Below, piece after piece: positions 1 through 4,028 of a stretch of DNA of 6,052 bases. The DNA comes from DATLYT01 sp035574455 (GTDB lineage Bacteria > Bacteroidota > Ignavibacteria > UBA10030). The position numbers and the translations under genes were made by a program. Position 1 is the stretch's first letter. Every line of letters starts with the position of its first letter. The notes under the pieces were generated by a model. The model worked only from the letters and a program-made list of their open reading frames with translations, ran no database searches and had not been told where the DNA came from. The stretch spans positions 1 to 6,052 of the forward strand of contig DATLYT010000064.1 in NCBI GenBank assembly GCA_035574455.1. The letters run 5' to 3'.

Positions 1-788
1 ACGACGTGAGCCTTTCGCGTCTGAACGATCCCCGGCTCAATGGCGGCTGTTACGGCCAGCGGGTCGTGCAGGTACCCTCCGTAGAAGTTCTCGGTCTTCC
101 GATGGTACTGCATGTAGAACTTTGTGAAACGGAGAATCGCACGAGCGACGGAGTTTGCCCGTCGTTTTGCGCGATATTCGAGTTCACGGCGCATGAGCAC
201 CACTTGCTGGGTGACGTCCAGCGGAACAACCGTGATGGGCAGGCCGGAATTCAGTACAGAATGCGCCGCGTCGGGATCAACAAAGTAATTGAATTCGGCG
301 ACCGGGCCTGTGTTGCCGGGAACATGAAATGCACCACCCATGGTAATGAGCCGCCCGATGTTGTGCAGGGAGCGCGGATCCTTCTTCAACGCTCGCGCGA
401 TATTGGTGAGCGGACCCAACGCGATGATGGTCAGCCGTTTTCCATACTGCTTACTCAAGGAAAGAATCATCCCAACAGCATCCCGTGACATCGAGCGCGG
501 TATGGTAACATGCGGTCGAGTATTGCCGAGGCCATCTTCACCATGAACTTCTGGGGCCGTGACGAGCCGTTTGGCCAGCGGCTTACTTGCCCCTTGTGCG
601 ACTGGAATCTTGTTTTCGTTGAGCAAGCGCAAAAGGTAGAAGACATTGCGCGTGCACTGTTCAACTTCCACATTGCCGGCGACTGTGCTAATGGCTTTGA
701 CGTCGAGCTCAGGAGAACGAAGGGCAAGAATCAATGCCAAAGCATCATCTACCCCTGCGTCGGTATCGATGAGAACTGGCCGTGCCAT
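1..788 (-). CDS. Inosine/uridine-preferring nucleoside hydrolase, C-terminus cut by the window edge
   Basis: This enzyme family hydrolyses the N-glycosidic bond of ribonucleosides, giving free base and ribose, usually in the cytoplasm for salvage. Reading the minus strand from the ATG at 788 gives 262 open codons up to the left edge with no stop. The N-terminus MARPVLIDTDAGVDDALAL holds the family's calcium/ribose-binding aspartate cluster (D8, D10, D14, D15). Further hallmarks are HGEDGLGN (82-89), ALGPLTNI (123-130), MGGAF (150-154), GN..PVAEFNYFVDPDAA (158-175) and LHDPLAV (240-246). H241 and D242 are the expected active-site histidine and fourth calcium ligand. The usual Pro of DTDPG is Ala here (A11). 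Family members are commonly about 300-320 residues, so roughly 40-60 residues are missing. The start lies one base after the stop of the upstream epimerase gene and has no Shine-Dalgarno sequence, so translation is probably coupled. The family is secure; substrate preference cannot be told. Confidence 0.95.
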   Translation of the reverse strand, partial: MARPVLIDTDAGVDDALALILALRSPELDVKAISTVAGNVEVEQCTRNVFYLLRLLNENKIPVAQGASKPLAKRLVTAPEVHGEDGLGNTRPHVTIPRSMSRDAVGMILSLSKQYGKRLTIIALGPLTNIARALKKDPRSLHNIGRLITMGGAFHVPGNTGPVAEFNYFVDPDAAHSVLNSGLPITVVPLDVTQQVVLMRRELEYRAKRRANSVARAILRFTKFYMQYHRKTENFYGGYLHDPLAVTAAIEPGIVQTRKAHV

Positions 789-789
789 G

Positions 790-1632
790 TCATTCGACGA
801 TATCGTGAACTGAATAGCGTGGCGCGAAGCCAAACGCTCGTTTGGCTTTCGCGTTGCTGAGGAGCGACTGTTTTCCACGAAAATCCTCTGCTATCACTTT
901 GGTTTCGGGGTAAAACCTGCCGAGCAACGAACGACTCTCCTGCCCCGTCCAATTCTCGTCCGCACACAGAAAATACACATCATGCGTCGGTAAGTTGCTC
1001 GCTTCCAATGTCAATTGAATCGCCTGGGCGACATCCAGCACATGGATAAAGGCCCAGAGGTTCTTGTACCACAGAGGGTATTCGGCAATGAGCTGCCGAT
1101 GCAAAGCCCTCTCTTCGGGCACCCAGATCCACGGCGGTCGTAGGCAGATCGTTTGCATGCCGGTTTTGCGGGAATATCCCGCACACAACAGCTCACCGGC
1201 TACCTTACTCAACCCGTACGGATCCTGCGGACGAAGAGGATGGTTCTCATCGACTGGTACGTACTCTGGCCACATTCTCGTGGTGCAAAATGCAAACCCT
1301 AATGTTGATTCGCTCGAGATGTATATCAACTTCGGGATACCATTCTTTGCCGCCGCTTCCAACAGGTGAAACGTCCCGAGAGTATTCACGCGAAACACCT
1401 TGTCTGCCGGATCATTGAGGGGGTGAGGAATGCCTGCGAGATGCACGACGGCATCGTATCCTCGCACCGTCTGCTCCACAGAGGCGAGATCGAGGACATC
1501 AACCTGATGGAACGTGACGTCCGACCGATGGGGAGGTTTAATGTCGAGCACTTCGACGTTATGCTGTTTCATCAACTCGTCAACGACATAGCGGCCGACG
1601 AGACCGCTTCCGCCTGTTATCAGGAGTTTCAT
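790..1632 (-). CDS. NAD(P)-dependent epimerase/dehydratase (extended SDR family)
   Basis: This is a 280-residue extended short-chain dehydrogenase/reductase, the superfamily that includes sugar-nucleotide epimerases, dehydratases and uronate dehydrogenases. An N-terminal Rossmann fold begins MKLLITGGSGLVGR, with the glycine motif G7-x-x-G10-x-x-G13. D30 at the end of the second strand suggests NAD rather than NADP. HLAG (64-67) is the strand-4 motif and ISSEST (105-110) carries the active-site serine region. Y139-G-L-S-K143 is the catalytic YxxxK pair. LRPPWIW (164-170) and FIHVLDVAQAI (195-205) belong to the C-terminal substrate-binding part typical of COG0451-type proteins. The sequence looks full length. 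Its ATG directly follows the TAA of the ribonuclease gene, and its TGA is one base from the nucleoside hydrolase ATG, so it is the middle gene of an operon. No good Shine-Dalgarno sequence sits at normal spacing (a GGAGA lies about 15 bases away), which favours reinitiation. The substrate is unknown; a sugar or sugar nucleotide is likely. Confidence 0.9.
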   Translation of the reverse strand: MKLLITGGSGLVGRYVVDELMKQHNVEVLDIKPPHRSDVTFHQVDVLDLASVEQTVRGYDAVVHLAGIPHPLNDPADKVFRVNTLGTFHLLEAAAKNGIPKLIYISSESTLGFAFCTTRMWPEYVPVDENHPLRPQDPYGLSKVAGELLCAGYSRKTGMQTICLRPPWIWVPEERALHRQLIAEYPLWYKNLWAFIHVLDVAQAIQLTLEASNLPTHDVYFLCADENWTGQESRSLLGRFYPETKVIAEDFRGKQSLLSNAKAKRAFGFAPRYSVHDIVE

Positions 1633-3027
1633 TTACAATTCTACTTTCTCTCCCCTATCGGGGATCATCACATTGTTATAACCTTTTTCGGACAACTTTG
1701 TTCTCAGCTTTTCCGCCTGCGGGAGTTCACCGTGCACCAAAAAGATATTCTTTAATCGTTTTCGATCTATGGCACTGATGAAGGAAACCAATTCATCCTG
1801 ACCCGCATGAGCAGAAAAGGAGTTGAGCACAGCCACCTCTGCACGTCGCTTGTAGAGGTCGCCAAAAATCTTCACCTCTGCGGCTTGTTCGACCAACCGG
1901 CGACCTAACGTATGTTCCGCCTGGTAACCCACGATCAGCACGGTATTCCGACTGTCCTCGATGTTATTGGCGAGATGATGAAGCACCCTCCCTCCCTCAC
2001 ACATCCCCGAGGCAGCGATAATCATGCATGGTTCACGTTGACCATTGAGAGCTTTGGACTCATCAACAGAGCGGATATACCGTAAGCGACCGAAGCCAAA
2101 GGGGTCCTCGTGTTGGTGAAGATACGCGAGCGTTTCCTGGTCGAAACATTCGGGGTGCCGTCGGAAGACATCCGTGACATTCACCGCAAGCGGGCTATCA
2201 ATATAAATCGGAATTGACGGTAACTCCCCCGCATCAAAGAGTTCAAACATGATGTAGACAAGCTCCTGTGTCCTTCCCACGCTGAATGCGGGGACGATAA
2301 CCTTTCCACCTCTCTCGACAGTGCGCTTGATAACGCCGAGTAACGACTTTTTCATTCCGTCTGCCGGCTCGTGGATTTTCCCTCCATATGTGCTTTCGGA
2401 AATCAGGATATCGACGTCGCCGATCGGTTCAGGGTCTCTCAGAATCGGCATTTGCTTCCTGCCGAGATCACCAGTAAAACCAAGGCGAATGTGTTTCCCA
2501 TGCTCCTCGATCTCCAGCACCGGTGCTGCCGAGCCCAGGATATGCCCTGCATCATAGAACGTCAGCTTCACTCCATCGACCAGTTCTTGCGTGTGCCGAT
2601 AACTCATCGGTGAGAACAGTCCCATCGCAACGTCGACATCCTCTGCTTTGTACAGGGGTTCGACAAGAGGCTCATTCCGCTTCCGGTGTTTCTTGTTCAC
2701 GTATTCCACATCACGCTCATTGAGATAGGCGCTATCGTAGAGCATCACATTGCAGAGGTCACGCGTCGCCGGCGTGCAATAGATAGGGCCTCGGAAACCG
2801 TTGCGGACAAGGTTTGGCAGGTTGCCAGCATGATCGATATGAGCGTGCGAAAGGATGACGGCATCCACCGTTGCTGGAACAAAGGGAAAGGAGCGATTTC
2901 GTTCGAAGGATTCCGCGCGACGGCCTTGATACAATCCACATTCGAGGAGAAGATTCTTCCCATTCACGGAAAGGAAATGCATGGAGCCCGTCACGGTTCT
3001 CGCGGCTCCGAAAAATTGGAGAGTCAT
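1633..3027 (-). CDS. Beta-CASP metallo-beta-lactamase ribonuclease (YSH1/CPSF73-like)
   Basis: This 464-residue protein matches the bacterial YSH1-type beta-CASP nucleases (COG1236), RNA-processing or degrading enzymes related to eukaryotic CPSF73 and to Thermus TTHA0252. The start MTLQFFGAARTVTGS is the usual N-terminus of the family and supports the ATG at 3027. Zinc-site motifs are all present: HAHIDH (61-66), the AGHILGSA histidine H162, and D187 in FTGDLG. E211 in ESTYGG fits beta-CASP motif A, H407 in SFSAHAGQDEL motif B, and H432 in VHGE motif C. The beta-CASP insert also shows PAFSVGRTQELVY (246-258) and ASGMCEGGRV (339-348). There is no KH domain, unlike the archaeal aCPSF1 group. 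All catalytic residues are intact, so it should be active. It is the first gene of a three-gene operon, and its TAA abuts the ATG of the epimerase. The region before its start lacks a clear Shine-Dalgarno sequence. Endo- versus exonuclease activity cannot be decided here. Confidence 0.95.
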   Translation of the reverse strand: MTLQFFGAARTVTGSMHFLSVNGKNLLLECGLYQGRRAESFERNRSFPFVPATVDAVILSHAHIDHAGNLPNLVRNGFRGPIYCTPATRDLCNVMLYDSAYLNERDVEYVNKKHRKRNEPLVEPLYKAEDVDVAMGLFSPMSYRHTQELVDGVKLTFYDAGHILGSAAPVLEIEEHGKHIRLGFTGDLGRKQMPILRDPEPIGDVDILISESTYGGKIHEPADGMKKSLLGVIKRTVERGGKVIVPAFSVGRTQELVYIMFELFDAGELPSIPIYIDSPLAVNVTDVFRRHPECFDQETLAYLHQHEDPFGFGRLRYIRSVDESKALNGQREPCMIIAASGMCEGGRVLHHLANNIEDSRNTVLIVGYQAEHTLGRRLVEQAAEVKIFGDLYKRRAEVAVLNSFSAHAGQDELVSFISAIDRKRLKNIFLVHGELPQAEKLRTKLSEKGYNNVMIPDRGEKVEL

Positions 3028-3046
3028 AGTTTGGATTGTTTGACTA

Positions 3047-3078
3047 CGAAAGTAGAAAGAAGAGTTCTGAAAATCAAA
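3047..3078 (-). promoter_or_regulatory. Candidate promoter of the ribonuclease-epimerase-nucleoside hydrolase operon
   Basis: On the minus strand TTGATT (3077-3072) is followed after 17 bases by TACTTT (3054-3049), a weak sigma70-like pair. Read as a Bacteroidota-type promoter, the same site is TTTG (3078-3075), a 20-base spacer and TACTTTCG (3054-3047), which fits the TAnnTTTG pattern at all but one fixed position. Initiation would fall near 3042, giving a short leader of about 15 bases before the ATG at 3027, in keeping with the missing Shine-Dalgarno sequence. It lies just downstream of the lipoprotein gene's terminator, where an operon promoter is needed. The assignment is by eye and tentative. 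Confidence 0.35.
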
Positions 3079-3097
3079 ACATTCAGCACAAAACAGA

Positions 3098-3124
3098 AAA
3101 GCCCCGGAGAAAATCCGGGGCTTT
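3098..3124 (-). terminator. Rho-independent terminator of the lipoprotein gene
   Basis: A perfect 11-bp stem (AAAGCCCCGGA at 3098-3108 against TCCGGGGCTTT at 3114-3124) encloses a 5-base loop. Read on the minus strand, the hairpin starts 23 bases after the lipoprotein TAA and runs into a T-rich tail (TTTTCTGTTTTG). There is no T-run after it on the plus strand, so it acts for leftward transcription. It separates the lipoprotein gene from the downstream operon. Confidence 0.9.
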
Positions 3125-3147
3125 CAACCTTTCGGCCAATCGATCAC

Positions 3148-3858
3148 TTACGTCCAACTTCCGGAGCTGGTGATATTGCCGTTCGCATCATAGCGCCACC
3201 ACTGTCCGGAGCCGTTCGCCTGCCAGACAGAGCGGTACACAAGAAGAGCACCGTCGTAGATTTTCAACTCACCCGTGTTGTCCGCATTCGAGGTTAACGT
3301 AATTTGCGTGGCGAGCACGCCGGCACTGTAGAGTTTGAATGAACCCGTCAGCGCATTCGCACTGTTGGTGGACCATGTGTAATCTGCGGCTTTGGTGGTG
3401 GAATTCTCTTCATAGACGATCCACGACCCACTCCTCGAATCCGCCGATGTCGTCCCTTCCAAGCTTGTCCAATTATTGTACGACCTACCTTGAGAATCCG
3501 AGCCGTTGTAAATCATCTTCCAGGCATAATCCCCATTACTTTGCCGTGTCGCGGTCAGCCGGATCGTCAGGTTTTGAACGGTGTAGGTCCACGTGAAGGT
3601 ATTTTCCGACGCTGTAGCAGTGAGGCCAGAGAAAATTAGAAAGTAGCTGCTGAAGCCGTTCATGGCCTCAACGGCGGTCTTCGTATATTGAGCTTCCGCG
3701 TTAGTCGAATTCGTCTGCGGGCCCTTGAATGCCACTACAGGAAACGGAGGAGGCTGGCTATCCGGACCCGTTGTTTGATCTTGCAACTCGCAGCCCGCCA
3801 TCACGGCAAGAGCTGCAAACACAACAAGAATTGCCCAAAAGTTTCTTCGAGTTTTCAT
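3148..3858 (-). CDS. Putative lipoprotein with repeated G-x-aromatic-x-x-Tyr motifs, family not recognised
   Basis: The product is 236 residues. It begins MKTRRNFWAILVVFAALAVMAGC: two basic residues, a hydrophobic stretch and a lipobox-like VMAGC, so C23 is probably lipidated after signal peptidase II cleavage. Position -3 is Met rather than the usual Leu, a small deviation. A Pro-rich linker (about 31-42) follows, then a beta-rich domain full of Thr, Ser, Asn and Trp. Its C-terminal half has a recurring pattern: SGSWIVY (143-149), TGSFKLY (171-177), TGELKIY (195-201), SGQWWRY (217-223) and a final SGSW (232-235). This resembles MORN/YwqK-like beta-hairpin repeats, but that is only a resemblance. 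The ATG at 3858 is chosen because AGGAGG precedes it. A longer reading from a TTG at 3936 would start inside the promoter and put 26 residues before the signal peptide. The gene has its own promoter and terminator, so it is a single transcription unit. Function is unknown; an envelope location, probably on the outer membrane, is likely. Confidence 0.85.
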   Translation of the reverse strand: MKTRRNFWAILVVFAALAVMAGCELQDQTTGPDSQPPPFPVVAFKGPQTNSTNAEAQYTKTAVEAMNGFSSYFLIFSGLTATASENTFTWTYTVQNLTIRLTATRQSNGDYAWKMIYNGSDSQGRSYNNWTSLEGTTSADSRSGSWIVYEENSTTKAADYTWSTNSANALTGSFKLYSAGVLATQITLTSNADNTGELKIYDGALLVYRSVWQANGSGQWWRYDANGNITSSGSWT

Positions 3859-3862
3859 GATG

Positions 3863-3868
3863 CCTCCT
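3863..3868 (-). promoter_or_regulatory. Ribosome binding site that fixes the lipoprotein start
   Basis: AGGAGG on the minus strand lies 4 bases before the ATG at 3858. It is the only strong Shine-Dalgarno sequence seen in front of a gene in this window. It decides for the internal Met over the upstream TTG as the start. The spacing is slightly short. Confidence 0.8.
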
Positions 3869-3907
3869 GCATCTTCATGGAGCTGCTTCACAATTTCGTG
3901 CCTACTC

Positions 3908-3936
3908 AATATACCTCTGTTTATTACAGTATGCAA
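3908..3936 (-). promoter_or_regulatory. Promoter of the lipoprotein gene
   Basis: On the minus strand TTGCAT (3936-3931) and TATATT (3913-3908, five of six matches to the -10 consensus) are separated by exactly 17 bases. Initiation near 3901 would give a leader of about 43 bases containing the AGGAGG. The -35 box is a poor match (TTG only). An alternative Bacteroidota-type reading is TTTG, 20 bases, then TATATTGA. The spacer contains the small inverted repeat CTGTTTATTACAG (3917-3929, plus strand), which could bind a regulator. The rest of the 170-base gap up to 4028 shows no convincing terminator for the upstream gene and no other gene. Confidence 0.6.
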
Positions 3937-4028
3937 ATGACCTGCTGGGAGATGTGCTGACCGTCATAGGCACACACCACGCGGAATGACCCATATTTCC
4001 TTACCATCGTGTCTCGCGTGCACAAGAA

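Noticed and set aside
6..488. A 160-codon open frame on the plus strand
   Set aside because: It is antisense to the nucleoside hydrolase, whose minus-strand translation carries every family motif.
467..727. An 86-codon minus-strand frame
   Set aside because: It is out of frame with, and lies wholly inside, the nucleoside hydrolase gene.
2686..3297. A 203-codon open frame on the plus strand overlapping the ribonuclease start, the terminator and the lipoprotein end
   Set aside because: It is antisense to two well-supported genes, crosses a terminator hairpin and shows no recognisable protein motif.
3859..3936. A 26-residue N-terminal extension of the lipoprotein from a TTG at 3936
   Set aside because: The TTG is the -35 box of the likely promoter, the -10 box and the Shine-Dalgarno sequence lie inside the extension, and it would bury the signal peptide.
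3961..4028. A terminator after the surface protein gene (GTCAT/ATGAC arms around 3963-3989)
   Set aside because: The arms are only 5 bp with an 18-base loop and no T-run follows, so it does not support a rho-independent terminator.
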